DNA of 64,000 bases from Cylicocyclus nassatus (taxonomy: Eukaryota; Nematoda; Chromadorea; Rhabditida; Strongylidae): contig CATQJL010000112.1 in the NCBI GenBank assembly GCA_958299035.1, positions 63,409,823 to 63,473,822 of the forward strand, read 5' to 3'. The notes below the pieces were generated by a model, which made no database searches, was not told the DNA's origin, and worked only from the letters and a program-made list of their open reading frames with translations. The position numbers were made by a program, and so were the translations under genes. The stretch's first letter is position 1. Every line of letters starts with the position of its first letter. This document shows, in pieces, positions 28,690 through 40,950 of the stretch.

Positions 28690-30900
28690 TGTTGACCTCA
28701 AAGGACTCCGCCCTCACGTGGGAAAAGTTATAGCCCCGCCTTGCGCAGGATGAATTTCGGCGAGTGGTGTGCATCAATAGGAAGGGGGCGGAGAAGTGCC
28801 CAAGTTAATTATCCTGTCCTAACTTAGACATTGCATTTGATCTACCAATATCTAAAAAAATATACAAAGCTTGCATCATATACATATAATATCATTAAAG
28901 GCCACTATGTGTCAGACATCCTTGAAATTCTTGTTTTTTCTCGTTGTAGAAAGAGGTAGAAAAAAAGACGAAAAAACTCATAATGACCTTGCGTTCAAAT
29001 TCTCGCATCTTCGTTTGTAAATTGCATTTAGAACAAAAAAAGTTTCTTGAATAAAAACTTTTGTAAAGTTTTCTTCCGCAAATCTGGCAAATCCTGAGAG
29101 ACACAGAAGTCTCGTTGAAGCAACTACGCACCTTGTAAAATTTTTTTACTCAATGAAAGCTCTCTATAAAAATCAGCTCTGAATAGCAAATTTGCATAAT
29201 TAAAATATATTGTTTCTTAATCAATGAAAATTACTATAGAGATAAGCAAACCGTTCACTCGTCTTTCAGTTTGTGAGATCAAAATAAAAAAAATCTTGGC
29301 TAGGGATTCTAAATAGCATATTTTTTTTGAAAAACCCTAACAACACTAAAAAAAATTTGCATCTCCAATCTCAATATTTGGATTTGGGGAAATATCTAGG
29401 ATAATACCAACAACAAGAATCTTTAATAGGCTGCTTAAGTTAAGCTTTAAGTGATTGAAATTAATAGGTTGGCGGATGATTTCTGTTAAACTTTTCTTTG
29501 CAAAATTCTGAAAAATTCCAGAAGTTTCCTAGAATCCTCAAAGTTGCTCCATATGTAGATATAGTTGCTCCATATTGTTTTAGATTTTTTATTTTGGCGC
29601 ACACTAGGGTGTAAGAATAAATAAATATTTAAATAAAAGAATAAATAAATGTAGGCCGAATTTTCGAAAGTTTTTTGGAATTACAAAAAGTAAAAGTAAA
29701 GTGTAACAGAAATCCGGCAGAATAAATACTAACGGTTTTTTCTCAATTTTCCGTATTTAACTACTTCCAGGCATTTGTAGAGACAAATTCTATTTCTTTC
29801 CTTTATCACTTCTTTTTGTAGTAATCAATCTAGCAATTTTGGCACTGTAAGTAAACTAAGCAGGAGGTGATTTTACCCAGCACTGACTTTAAAATTATTT
29901 TACTACTTCTCTACTATTTGCAGATGTAGAAATTCTCCTATATTGCATCTTCCTGCCCTTGCCTCTTCTTCAAAGCTATTTTTAATCGTTAACAACATAA
30001 GTTGTTTTTTGGCACAATAAAAAGTAGCTACTATGCACGTGTATTCAAGACTATAGCAAGTTTTTACCGTAGGACAAAAACGCTCGTCATGTTCTTCAAA
30101 GTAGTAATTTGAAAGAAAAAAACTAATGCGCAATGTGAGAGAGACGTCTTTCTTTGTTATGCTTCTTTTATAATGGCTTGTCAACATTATTTCTCTGCTC
30201 CATTGATTTCAAACAAATCTAGCGTGACGAGATTCTATTGCTAATTCTTCACCACACCTTTCCTCGATTTTCCTTTTCCCCGTCCTTCCCCCCACCCCCC
30301 CCCCCCCACTTCCTTCTCTGGTTTCTTTTTATGACTTGGCACTGCGGCGATTAGTGGCTAAGTGTTTTTATCACATTTCCTAGAAATTAACCATCGCATA
30401 GAGCGTACAGGTAAAGTGCGCTCAACTTCTACGGTCAAGGTCGAACACCGCTGATTTCATTCCCGAAATGGCCGAAACAATTTAAGTGCTAGTTATGCAC
30501 TGAAGGGCGACCTTGACCCAAAATTAGCATAGACGGAAAACCATCTTGCCGACCGTTTTTCGTCAAACGCTACTCTCTGTGATATGGCAAGATAGCTACC
30601 AGTGATTAGAACAAGGAAGTATAGATGATGTGAATAGCAACAACTCGAACAACGTAATGAAATTTTAGTTTGAATATTAATAAGTTGAGATTAAGGTGAC
30701 GGAGAACGATGGACGGGTATTAACACTTTGATCAGCATGCTGTGGATTTTTACCCAGTGGGATGAGTCTTTTAGGTCCACTTAAAATTTTCAGTAAATTA
30801 AACAACCTAACTGTCATCTACAGCACACCTGCAGTGGCTTTCAACACGTTTACGAGAAGGCCGATTTTTCAATTACTGCCTTTAGGACCAGAACTTTCTC
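28690..30900. other. no gene recognised
   Basis: Upstream region of the collagen gene; AT-rich. Features seen: a C run near 30290-30306 and a short inverted pair (GGTCAAGGTCG near 30434, CGACCTTGACC near 30509). Open frames here have no recognisable content. Regulatory sites for the collagen gene could lie in the first few hundred bases but none is identifiable. Confidence 0.35.
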
Positions 30901-30914
30901 CGCTTTGTCAAACT

Positions 30915-30980
30915 TACGACCCACCCGTGGGTCATATTGTCCGAAACGGCAGAACACATACGATCCACCGGTGGGTCGTA
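30915..30980. repeat. two 22-base palindromes, 44 bases apart
   Basis: TACGACCCACCCGTGGGTCATA (30915-30936) and TACGATCCACCGGTGGGTCGTA (30959-30980) are each nearly perfect palindromes, similar to each other, and both are followed by TTGTC. The arrangement resembles paired binding sites for a dimeric protein or the remains of a small tandem repeat. It lies about 620 bases upstream of the retrotransposon ORF1. Confidence 0.6.
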
Positions 30981-31601
30981 TTGTCGTGAATGTGTTAAGG
31001 GCACTATGTGGACGTGTGTTAATGATCGTTACTCAGTGAAGGATCAATGATGAATGTACAATAAAAAAATTGCAAATGATTCAAAGATAAATGAGTGAAC
31101 TGAATATACAGACAACTGACCGGAACTTCCGCAGAACGTTTGGGAAGTTCCGCCATGTTACCTGCGGAAGTTGCTGAAGTTCTACAGTACACCTACAGTG
31201 GCTACACCTACAGAAGAATGCGAACCACAACAGCAAAAGGAAACACCTAAGCGAGATTCAAAGCTTACTCTATTGACTGTAAGACTCACCGACTATTCTC
31301 TGCACCACGGCTGACATGTTTGATAAACTCTTTGTTGGCGAGGCAACATTCACAAGACAAATTCAAACCCTGGGGAAGTACTGGCATGTCAAAGTGCGGA
31401 ATTGCTGGCATTTTTCGGAAGTACCCAGTGCTTTGGAACAAGTCCTGCGGAAGCTCCCATTTTCAAAGTTTCCACTTTTGCGATAGTAAACAAAATCCTG
31501 CAAATCATCATTCTTATCATTGCCCGCGCATTGAGCGGTCGTGTTTCTTTGGCGCTCTCGATTTTTGTCGATTTTTTCTCGATCTTTTTGTAGATTTTGT
31601 C

Positions 31602-32303
31602 ATGGTTGCGACTCGTTCTTCTCAAAGCAAATCCAAAGCCTCTTTTTCTCAGATTTCTCAGGTCTCCCAAACTCTGAGTGATGATCCTCTTATTGCTGGT
31701 TTGTCTGATCCCGGTTTTTCTGGTGACATATCCATGCATTTACACACGATATCGACTTTTCTCGAGAGTACCCCTCGTGTCCCATCGCAGGTCATGGACT
31801 CGCTCCATGCTTTGCGATCAATCTTGGTCAACTCTCGTATGATTTGTGAAGAGTTCTTTCGTGTGAGAAGCATTGTGGTCGCCGGGATACCGGAATTAGC
31901 ATCTAACTCGCGACCTTCGGCTAAGCAAGCTGATTTGGAATCCAAGGTCACCGATATCCTAGATGATCTTGGAGTTGAGGTCAGGCCTACTTCTGTCTTT
32001 AGGATGGGGAAGGGTTCAGAGGGCAAACCCCGCTTGACTAAAATCATGTTCCCATCTAAGGCGCATTCCCTCGCAGTACTTAGCAAGGCTAAATTGCTGC
32101 GCAACAATCCCCGGTTTTCTAACATATACATTAGGCCAAGCCTTACAGCAGAACAACGTAAAAAGGAATATGAGCTGCGTAAGGAGGCACGCGTAAAAAA
32201 TCAGGAGCTTGGGTACAAAGCATACGTTGTCTACAAGGGGGATCTGGTCAAAGTTGCCGATCTGCAAGGGAGCTCAGGGCAACAACCAAAGCAGGGAAAC
32301 TAA
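31602..32303 (+). CDS. non-LTR retrotransposon ORF1 protein
   Basis: I take the start at ATG 31602 (MVATRSS), giving 233 residues; the frame is open from 31320, but the preceding residues are cysteine- and phenylalanine-rich and look like 5' UTR. The segment FFRVRSIVVAGIPE, then DILDDLGVEVRPTSVFRMGK and later YIRPSLTAEQRKKEYELRKEA resembles the nucleic-acid-binding ORF1 products of invertebrate non-LTR elements. A Ser/Lys-rich N terminus precedes it. No CCHC zinc knuckle is present. Likely role: binding the element RNA in the ribonucleoprotein. Confidence 0.65.
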   Translation: MVATRSSQSKSKASFSQISQVSQTLSDDPLIAGLSDPGFSGDISMHLHTISTFLESTPRVPSQVMDSLHALRSILVNSRMICEEFFRVRSIVVAGIPELASNSRPSAKQADLESKVTDILDDLGVEVRPTSVFRMGKGSEGKPRLTKIMFPSKAHSLAVLSKAKLLRNNPRFSNIYIRPSLTAEQRKKEYELRKEARVKNQELGYKAYVVYKGDLVKVADLQGSSGQQPKQGN

Positions 32304-32326
32304 ATTATGAGCATGGTACCCGTAAT

Positions 32327-35173
32327 ATGAAATGTGTGTTGTTGAATGCCCGCAGTTTATTAAACAAAATTGATTTATTTCGTCTTCTCTTGGTACATGA
32401 TAAGCCCGATTTAGTTTGTATAACTGAGTCTTGGTTATCATCTTCTATTGAATCTTCCGAATTGAGCTCAAACCTTCCATACAGAATTTTTCGAAAGGAT
32501 CGTCCAGAAAGGCGTGGCGGTGGCTTATGTATATTTGTCCGAGAAACTATTATTTGTGAAGAGATACCAGTAACTAGTTTGGGGTTGAGTGAAACACTAT
32601 GCTTACAAATATCAGATAATGTGACGCATTCTCAATGTATGATTATCCTCGTCTATCGCCCTCCATCTTCTTCTCATAGTGATGATTCCAAACTCATTGA
32701 TTCGTTGCAAATTCTTTGTAGCCTTCATCGTGATATTGTTCTTGCTGGCGATTTTAACTTGCTTATTGATTGGTCGGCTAGAACGCCACTATGCTCTGCA
32801 TCTGCCAGGTTTATCAAGTTGTTCGATGATCTTTCTCTCACTCAGCATGTACTGTGTCCCACGAGGAATGATAATATCCTTGATTTGGTACTGTCAACTT
32901 CGCCTCTCGTACATAATGTGACTATACGACCACCGCTTGGGTTATCTGACCATGCAAGCATTTACTTTGACCTTATGTTGCCGATTGATTTCCCCTGTAT
33001 GGATTGTTGCCCTGACTATGCGAGCGGTGATTATGTGGCCATTTCTGCCTGCTTGGACACTATTGATTGGTGGTCCCTGCTCGACAATTCTTGCTCTATT
33101 GATGACATGTATCAACGCTTTCTTGACCTTTTACACGACTTACTGTCGCGTTTCATCCCATTGAAACGAGCAAGGTACGAGACTGACCACTACCCCACTC
33201 ACATCAAGAACTTGATAGAACAAAGGGATCGTTTGTTTTGCACAATCCATGACCCGTTGACATCTGATAGATATAAAAACGTGGTAAAAAAGTTGAACAG
33301 ACACCTAGCCAAATTCAGTGCGAATAGGCAGAAAAGACTATCTAACATGAACACTTCCTCTCTCTTCAAGTATGCCCACCTGATTTTCAAAGAAAAGCAT
33401 GGCCCTCAAGGATTGCATGATCACCAAGGAAATCTATGCAAGACTGATCAAGAGAATGCCGAATGTCTTGCTCATTATTTTGCATCGGTTTTCCATAAAC
33501 CGACAAACTCTAGACCTAGCCTTCCTAATGATCTAACCAATCAGATACAAAGTTCCTTATACCTTTCACAAGTTCCTCAAGTCCTGCCTTTTGATGTTAT
33601 GAACATTCTGAAAAGATTGAAACCATCGACCTTCATTACTGCTGATGGAATTCCCCAGATGGTTTACAAAAGATGTGCCACTCAGTTAGCAGTTCCTGTT
33701 TCAATACTTGTCAACATGTCTTTGAGCAGTGGTGAATTACCCAGAGTATGGAAGCACGGAAGGGTGGTACCAATTCCTAAAGTTCAGAACCCACAAAAGG
33801 CCTCGGAGTTTCGGCCCATAAGCATTAACTCTGTGGTCTGCAAAGTTGCTGAGAAGATTGTAAGAAGGAAACTGCTGTCATTTTGCGTGCAAAAGCATCT
33901 CATACCGTCTGAACAGTTTGGGTTTATGGAGGGATCTTCCACTACTCTCCAACTGATTACTTGTGATTTTTACTGGAAAAGAGCCTTGGCACAAAATCGA
34001 TTAACTGATGTTCTTTATTTTGACTTGTCCAAAGCTTTTGACAGAGTAGACATCCACAAATTAATTGAGAAACTATATTCAGTTGGAATTCGTGGAGGTA
34101 TGCTAAAATGGCTCACGTCTTATCTGACTGAGAGAACACTCTCGGTACGAGTCAACTCAGCCATCTCTTCTATCTTCTCGGCAACCAGCGGAGTACCCCA
34201 GGGTGGTGTCTTATCCCCTATCCTTTTTAATATCTACACAAGTGAGTTACCCGGCCTTCTATCAATTGATTGGAGAATCAAAGTCATGGCATATGCAGAT
34301 GATATAAAAGTTTTTGCTTCATACTCTGATGAGGACAAAGTCGAAGTGACTGATGCCTTGAGTGCTTGCCTTCAGAAAATCTTATCGTGGGCAGACTTGA
34401 ACTGCATTGATGTTAACTTGCGTAAAAGTGTGTGCTTGACCATCACCAAAAGGCATGAACAAGAGAACACACTTAAAGAGTACACGCACTCCAGTATATC
34501 TCTGGCTAGGCCCGTGCTTGTAAGAGATCTTGGAATATTGATGGACCATAAGCTCCTGTTAAGATCTCATATTGAGAATATTTCGCGTGCAGCCTTACAC
34601 AGAGTATTCCTTTTATTACGGAACTTGAAGCATGTAGACTTGAGAGTATACATCAAGCTGTATATGGCCTATGTTCTCCCTTCATTAGAGTATGCTTGCC
34701 AAGTCTGGAATCCTCACTTAAAAAAAGACATTCTAACCTTGGAGAAAGTCCAAATGGTTTTCACTCGTGTAATGTATTACAGATTTTTTCCAAGCGAGGA
34801 TTACCCGTATACTCTTCCCTCCTATAGATGTAGGCTGGACCACTTGAAGTTGCATAGCTTGCTGTATCGAAGGGTTTTGGCTGACTTAGTGCTTGCCTTC
34901 CAAATAATTCGCCTTGAAACAAAAATTGTTCCTAGTGAATTCTGGGTTTGGAGACCGTGCAACGGCCGAACAGGTAGGTTTAGCTTCCACTGCATTGACT
35001 CTACTGTTCCAAATACACTCTTCTACAACTCATTTTTCGCACGCACTTCTCGATGGTTACAAAAGCTTCCTGACGCAGTTCTCTCTGCTCCTAATTCAAC
35101 TACTTTCAGAAAAAAACTTCTTAATTGTGACTTTTTGAGATTGCTGGGAATAGATGAATCCGAGTACTTTTGA
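32327..35173 (+). CDS. non-LTR ORF2: AP endonuclease and reverse transcriptase
   Basis: A 948-residue protein. The N-terminal domain (1-225) is an exonuclease-III-like endonuclease with NARSL, ITESWL (metal-binding Glu 34), RRGGGLCIFV, VYRPPSS, AGDFNL and LSDHASI. The RT contains ADGIPQMVYK, the fingers segment EFRPISINSVVCKVAEKI, motif A DLSKAFDRV (about 564), motif B SGVPQGGVLSPILFN (about 620) and motif C AYADDIKVF (about 653). The C terminus follows the CR1/jockey pattern (SLEYACQVWNP, LEKVQMVFTR, SFFARTSRWLQKLP). Function: target-primed reverse transcription. All catalytic residues visible, no stop or frameshift. Confidence 0.9.
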   Translation: MKCVLLNARSLLNKIDLFRLLLVHDKPDLVCITESWLSSSIESSELSSNLPYRIFRKDRPERRGGGLCIFVRETIICEEIPVTSLGLSETLCLQISDNVTHSQCMIILVYRPPSSSHSDDSKLIDSLQILCSLHRDIVLAGDFNLLIDWSARTPLCSASARFIKLFDDLSLTQHVLCPTRNDNILDLVLSTSPLVHNVTIRPPLGLSDHASIYFDLMLPIDFPCMDCCPDYASGDYVAISACLDTIDWWSLLDNSCSIDDMYQRFLDLLHDLLSRFIPLKRARYETDHYPTHIKNLIEQRDRLFCTIHDPLTSDRYKNVVKKLNRHLAKFSANRQKRLSNMNTSSLFKYAHLIFKEKHGPQGLHDHQGNLCKTDQENAECLAHYFASVFHKPTNSRPSLPNDLTNQIQSSLYLSQVPQVLPFDVMNILKRLKPSTFITADGIPQMVYKRCATQLAVPVSILVNMSLSSGELPRVWKHGRVVPIPKVQNPQKASEFRPISINSVVCKVAEKIVRRKLLSFCVQKHLIPSEQFGFMEGSSTTLQLITCDFYWKRALAQNRLTDVLYFDLSKAFDRVDIHKLIEKLYSVGIRGGMLKWLTSYLTERTLSVRVNSAISSIFSATSGVPQGGVLSPILFNIYTSELPGLLSIDWRIKVMAYADDIKVFASYSDEDKVEVTDALSACLQKILSWADLNCIDVNLRKSVCLTITKRHEQENTLKEYTHSSISLARPVLVRDLGILMDHKLLLRSHIENISRAALHRVFLLLRNLKHVDLRVYIKLYMAYVLPSLEYACQVWNPHLKKDILTLEKVQMVFTRVMYYRFFPSEDYPYTLPSYRCRLDHLKLHSLLYRRVLADLVLAFQIIRLETKIVPSEFWVWRPCNGRTGRFSFHCIDSTVPNTLFYNSFFARTSRWLQKLPDAVLSAPNSTTFRKKLLNCDFLRLLGIDESEYF

Positions 35174-36064
35174 GATGAAGTTTCTCCTTATGTCCTTCAC
35201 TTTTTTTTCTTACATTTTAAATTCTACTCTTGGCTGGCTCCTTTTTTTTCTCAGAGTGTTGACTTGCTCAGTTTAACGCTGGCTATTTCTTCACTGTATT
35301 TTCCAATGCCCCATGGACTTCACTTGGGAAGTTGATCGCCTTTTTAACTCACTTATGTTGTCTCGTCTGTTTTGATTTCAGAGGCCTTCCATGGTTGCCT
35401 GTACAATTCAGTCGATACAACTCTGCTGAACTTCGGTCCACGTTCCCTTTGCCTAAATTGACTATCCTTGTTGTTTTGTTTTCATTTTCTCGTTGTATGG
35501 GTTACAGCATAGCATACATTAGTATGACCATCTCGTTCCATCAATCATTTTTTTTCATTGCTGTTTTGCTGACATGCTCTTGACCTGAGAGGCTCTCTTC
35601 CGATATACGCAGCTTAGTGTTTGTCTTCTAAATCTGACATCGTCTTTGTCGTGTAATTTTATATGTCTGTCTCTTATCCTTGATCATCTTGTATCCAAGT
35701 CCGATGTTAGCGTTGTTGGGGTAAGCCGAACGAGGTCTCCTGCCCGCCGGGTACGCATGATTTCGCTCATTCGCCTAGGTGCTTATCCCTCTTTCTTCGC
35801 TCGAAAGTGACCGTATATTTATATACCGTCACGCATCGTACTTGGACTTGTACTTATACCAAGTTTAGTCCCCACGACACTGACTTTCTGACTTTGAAGA
35901 CAACACTGACGAGCACCTAGTTTAGAGAATTACTCTCCTCAATTTCTCTAGGGTGTTGAGCATGTTACAATTTCGTTTCATTACTGTTTTTGTCTGTCGT
36001 TGCGTTCGTGTCTTAGTACTGGCGCACTGTGCACAACAGTGTATCAATAAATAAATAAATAAAT

Positions 36065-39000
36065 TGTTGCAAATTGTACTTGTCCTGCCAAAGTTCCGGT
36101 AAATTGCCTGATTGAGAATGAATGGAAAATAATTGAGTAAAAGATTGAGATAAACTTTGAAACCTCACTCTAAACAAATGTGTGCATAAAGTATATTCGA
36201 CTACCGAATAATCAGTCATTTCCTACTACTGGAGGAAAGTTTTCCATCTTTTGCATGAAAAAGCCAACTTTTTTGGCAGGAAGGAAAGGCGTACAACTGC
36301 GGACAGGAAATTTGTAAGTCTAATCTTTTTGAGTATCAATTTCTCCTAGGAGGTAGATAGATTTTTTACTCACTGAAAATAAAGGTAAATTATAACACAT
36401 AGCCATGACTGCTTTATTCACAGGTTTAACTTATCATGTTGCTCACACTATTCTCTTTTCATGCTTTAACTAAGTCGAGCGATTGAATTCTTGCCAGTTT
36501 CTCCATATTTATCCAGAACTGTTCTCGCTGTCCTAATATGTCATGACCAAACACCTTTAAGCAAGAATAATGGTCCTTATGCGCAACGAGTGAATTAGCT
36601 TGTCTTGCATGCATAGCACAATTATTGGAACCTGTTTCACATAATTGCGATTTTACGACTTTCTATAGTTTTCGAATACGGATTCGATCTAAGATGGTAA
36701 GAACAGAAACATTTCTATGAATAATGCATAAAACACTGTTTTTCCAGAATAATCCAAATTTCAGGTTAAACTAGAATTGGTGAGGGAGCGAGAAAAAATG
36801 TCATCTAAGGAAACTAGCTGAACATATTTTGATGATCAAACCAGAGCTCTTTTCACGGATGGGTACATACGAATGGGGTTAACATTGCAAATGAGTTTGC
36901 TGCATAGCAAACAAATATAATATATTACCAAATTCAAAGTACTTCCGAGTTTCGAGTTGGATTGGGTTTAAGGAAACTTGTGAAAAATTTGTAAAATTTT
37001 GCATAGCCAAAGGTAAGTTAGTCGTCATTGAAAAGCCTGTTTAGATTCTTGCGCTTCCTCCTCATTATTGTTTTTACTCTTTATAAATTCATAGAATAAA
37101 ATTCGCAGATTTTTTCCTCTGGAAATGAACGTGAAGGTGAATGTTGATGATGACAGAATTTTTGGCTATATTTGGCACAGAACAACTGCCTCACCATCTT
37201 CAAGAAAGTACCTAAAATGATCCCATTTTTTCTATTAAAAATTAGGCCGTAAAATTAATGTCATTAACTATTCCGAAGTTCATGAAGCTTCCTCCAAACT
37301 TTACTTGTTTTCAGTATTTCGCTCAAAACTCACAACTTTACAAAAAGATACTTAATTTCATGAACTCCGCTCACAGGCCATATAAGTCTTACTAGTGGTT
37401 TCAAGATTTACTGTAAGTTTTTCAATTTTTTTGCGAACTAATCTCAGAAAATGAAGACAATTTTCAAGAATATGAAATTCCTTTTCTGCTTCAAACACTT
37501 GAATTTTTCTGAAGAACCTTTCGATTGCTCTTACAAAACGCTGGTTTCCTGTTTCCGAAAATTAAAATTACGCTGAAATTTTGCGTAAGTCTTTTGTGAA
37601 AGTGTAAACGTGAAATCCTACAGATATATGTTTGGCGCTTCTGTAAACAAGGATATAGCGACCATGGCTTTTTTTGGCGTGCCATGAAAAAAAGGTTCGA
37701 ACTTGAGCATGCCGAACATTCCTTTCGGTCAAGACAAATGAGGCAAAAAACAATGCATTTTGAATTTCGCTGTTACCGTAAATCACGCAAATTCTAGGCA
37801 TCTAAGCGGTGCTCTTTAACCGCAATTTTTTAATGAATGTTGATTCTGAGATTCTTACAAGAGCAAAATCAACTTAGAATTTCCTTTCCTCAAAATGAGA
37901 TTTCAATAGAAACTAGTCTACTCCATTGATGTGTTACTTTTGCGGAGATTTAGTCACTTATTCGGTTAAGAGCCTCTTCCAGTAAGAAGATAGAGACACT
38001 CAAGAGTACGTCAATGCACACAAGGGCACTCCCTCATTCATTTTCCGAAAGTTCTGCAGTTTTCGCTGAAAACCAACTCACCATTCTTTCTCGATAGATT
38101 CAACAATTGACACTTTCAATAGTTTATAGAGGGATTTGAGTGGATAAAAAGAGGAGATGAGGTCTGAGAAGGCGAAGAATGTAGTTCCAAGCAGTTATAG
38201 GCCAAGATTTATAGGTCCATATTATGGAAAGGCGAATGAATAAGCTGTTGACTATATAAATGGTTTATGAGCAAAAAGCAAAACTTAGAAGAAGTGGAAG
38301 GATTGGCTGTTAAGTGAAGATTATGAGCATGGAACATTCACTTACAAAAAGAGCGCCAGAAAGCAAAGGCAGCAGTAACTTGATGGCTTTAAGATTTATA
38401 GAGCGAAAACAAACAAACCAACAAAACAAGAATGAGAGGTATAGAGGAAAAAATAAAATAGTGAATGTATGAATAAGAAGTAAATAATCCGTAAGAAAAA
38501 ACAAAGCAGTTCAAATACTCAGCCTTTCTAGCATCAATTAATGTCAGCTAGCCATTCATTTTTTTCTAAAAATTGCTGCGTGATTCCTGTGAAGCAGAGC
38601 TGGACATTGAAAAGATGATTAATTCTTTTATATTCAAAGACTGGACCGCTATCGAACATCGAACAAAAGAAAGGAGCTTGCCGTAAGATGATTTGTAGCG
38701 GCTGTGGCTTTGCAGAGGAGTTTTAATCTAAAGTTTTTTTCTTATTTCAGAGCTTCTAAGAAATAAGCAACAATGGACATGAATCCATCATACGGCTGCA
38801 AAAAATGGAAATAATTCTGAGAGACTGAGAAAAATGAAATTTTACACTAATAATGTCTTCTATAACCCACAAGAAAACTTATTTTTGTAGATCCTGCTAC
38901 AATGATCGACGATATGGGGTAGGCGAATATGTACTATCCAAAGTCACAGCTAGTTTGGAAAAAATTGACCTACCATACCCCCTACCTTATCCTCACAAAT

Positions 39001-39353
39001 TTAGATAGTGCAACATGACAAAAAATGATATGTATGCGAGTCATTTCCTCTCTTTAATTAAGTATGAATCTTGAATGAACTTATAGCTTCACGAAATATT
39101 TCTTGGAAAAAAAACTAGAATTTTTAGTAACTCAATTTTTTGGGTGGGAAGAAAAAGAACCTCGAGAATAAGTCGAGAAACTTCAGCTTCACATGTTCTT
39201 CCCAACAAAATAATTTCAGGGCCGCCAAAGTGACTTGTTCTCTAAAATAAATACTTGAAGGCTAGAAGATTATGTTAGCACTTTAAATCAATAGAAGCAT
39301 GCTCACACAAGTTCTTCACCTCCTCTCGAGACGAACATAACCTCTGATTCAAC
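36065..39353. other. no gene recognised
   Basis: More than 3 kb of AT-rich DNA with only short, unremarkable open frames. No repeats, tRNAs or exons could be supported. Confidence 0.4.
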
Positions 39354-39504
39354 ACTGGCTTGGCGGCTGGAAGGCGGGGCTTTCTGACCTAGTTAACCAC
39401 TCGCGACCGCGACGCAGTCTGCGCCTCTTTCGCGCGCATACTCTCTGATCATTATCTAGCTTTGACTCGGTCACGAATCCCCGTCTTCCAGCCGCCAAGC
39501 CAGT
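39354..39504. mobile_element. short MITE, sibling of 472-598
   Basis: A 151-base element with inverted termini ACTGGCTTGGCGGCTGGAAG on the left and the same read from the right, continuing with one or two changes through CGGGG. The interior, in reverse complement, matches the element at 472-598 (AATGATCAGAGAGTATGCGC, GAAAGAG). Confidence 0.7.
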
Positions 39505-40602
39505 TAAATCAAAAGGTACAAGCTGTAACGTTTTTTTTGACCCGATCGAGAATCTCAATCACGCATGAAGTTATGCAATCCGTTATTATGCTGATATAAC
39601 ATGTGATATATACTTCTTCATGCATTCGATCACCTTCAAACGGCTTCAATCAAGCAAATGCTCATCATTCGAATCACTGCGCACGCTAGCTTGTCTTTTG
39701 CTTTTTGCTCAAATTCCGCAAGTCTCAGCGGCTTCGAAAGCGCTACTCTATTGTTCAGGACTGGAGAAGCAACGCGACTAGCTTCGAAACTCACTATGCT
39801 TCTTTTTATCAATGATTAGCTCCTGGACAAGCAGAATAGCACTAGAAGGCAAAACTTTTATCAAAAGTCATCATAATTAAGACTAACATAATTACTTGTC
39901 CTTGTACCAGGTTTTAACGAAACGGCCAAACTGTAGTGCAATGTTTAGTGCTTATGGGAAAGGGTAGAAGGGGAGGGGGCTAACAACAAGGGCTTTTTAG
40001 CCGTAATTTTCAATTTTCCACAGGCCCTAGTTTTCGAAAATTACCGTTTAGCTCTCCTCGCTCGGGTGGTGTTCCATGCTAAGATCATATCTCTCGAAAC
40101 TACGGCTTGTGGAAAGCTGAAAATTTACCGGTTATAATTGTAGTATATAATTACATAAGTGGAAGCAGCATAGTTTCGTTTGTAAGCGAGCGTAAAAATT
40201 TCCGTTTTCTCATTTTCTAGAGAAGAAAAAAATGCAGGAATGGTACATATGAGTTGTTTAATGTAGTGTGCAATTTTTGAGCAAGTTGTAAATTCGTATT
40301 TTGAACGAAGATGTTAAATTTTAAGCCTTCAGTACGACTCACATAAGTAATGCAAACTTGTAGTAAGTCGAAGTTGGGGCGAACTTTTGTAGACTATTTT
40401 GTAGAGCTTGCTTTGCTATATCGAAAGGTGCCCTGGACCTATCTGTATGATCAGGGCCAAGTGTGGAGTGTGACACGACACGCTTATATCGCTTTTGTGA
40501 TCGTAGTAAGATACTTCCCTCTGCATAAAATGCCTTAAATTTTAGAAACAAAAATAATTACGTGCGAATTAAGCGCCTTATACTCCGGAAAATAGGGTAC
40601 CT
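39505..40602. other. no gene recognised
   Basis: Intergenic DNA without supported features. Confidence 0.4.
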
Positions 40603-40884
40603 TTAAACCCTTTCTCTTTTTTTTCGCCATAACTCCAGCTTTGAGTTACCCAGACCTTTAATATCTTCTCGATATCTGGGCATCGCCCATTCGATGTCAG
40701 CGAAGTCGTTCAAAACTGTGGCTCTCAAGATGAATAACGTCGAGTCCTTGGACATTCGTACTAGCTCATTTCCATCAAAATAGCAGTGTCGATTGCCATT
40801 ACACACACGGATCCATTTGAATATGGCTAGGGGACTAGTTTCAACATACGGTAATGAAAGGAAAATCATGCGACCAGCTACCAC
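40603..40884 (-). CDS. possible Ig-like (I-set) exon
   Basis: A minus-strand frame of about 93 codons reads MIFLSLPY, then IFKWIRV, CYFDGNELVRMSKDSTLFI and ends in a basic tail LWRKKRERV before the stop. The pattern (beta strand, FKW, then SKDSTLFI and a hydrophobic strand) resembles an immunoglobulin I-set domain, although the canonical disulphide cysteines are not convincingly placed. The first residue of the longest frame comes from a non-ATG codon; the first ATG is at 40869. No signal peptide or splice sites were established. It may equally be chance. Confidence 0.3.
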   Translation of the reverse strand: MVAGRMIFLSLPYVETSPLAIFKWIRVCNGNRHCYFDGNELVRMSKDSTLFILRATVLNDFADIEWAMPRYREDIKGLGNSKLELWRKKRERV

Positions 40885-40950
40885 CTCATTTACGTTTCGA
40901 CCAAAGAAGTGGCAAAAGAAGTGGATACATAACGATTACGGATTACAGAC

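Larger units (their letters stand above)
31320..36064 (+). mobile_element. CR1/jockey-like non-LTR retrotransposon
   Basis: Contains an ORF1, a 23-base gap, an ORF2 with endonuclease and reverse transcriptase, an approximately 870-base 3' UTR and a terminal (AATA)n tail at 36045-36063. No RNase H domain follows the RT. The 5' end cannot be placed exactly; sequence upstream of 31320 may belong to the 5' UTR. Both ORFs are open, so the copy is probably recent. Confidence 0.8.
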
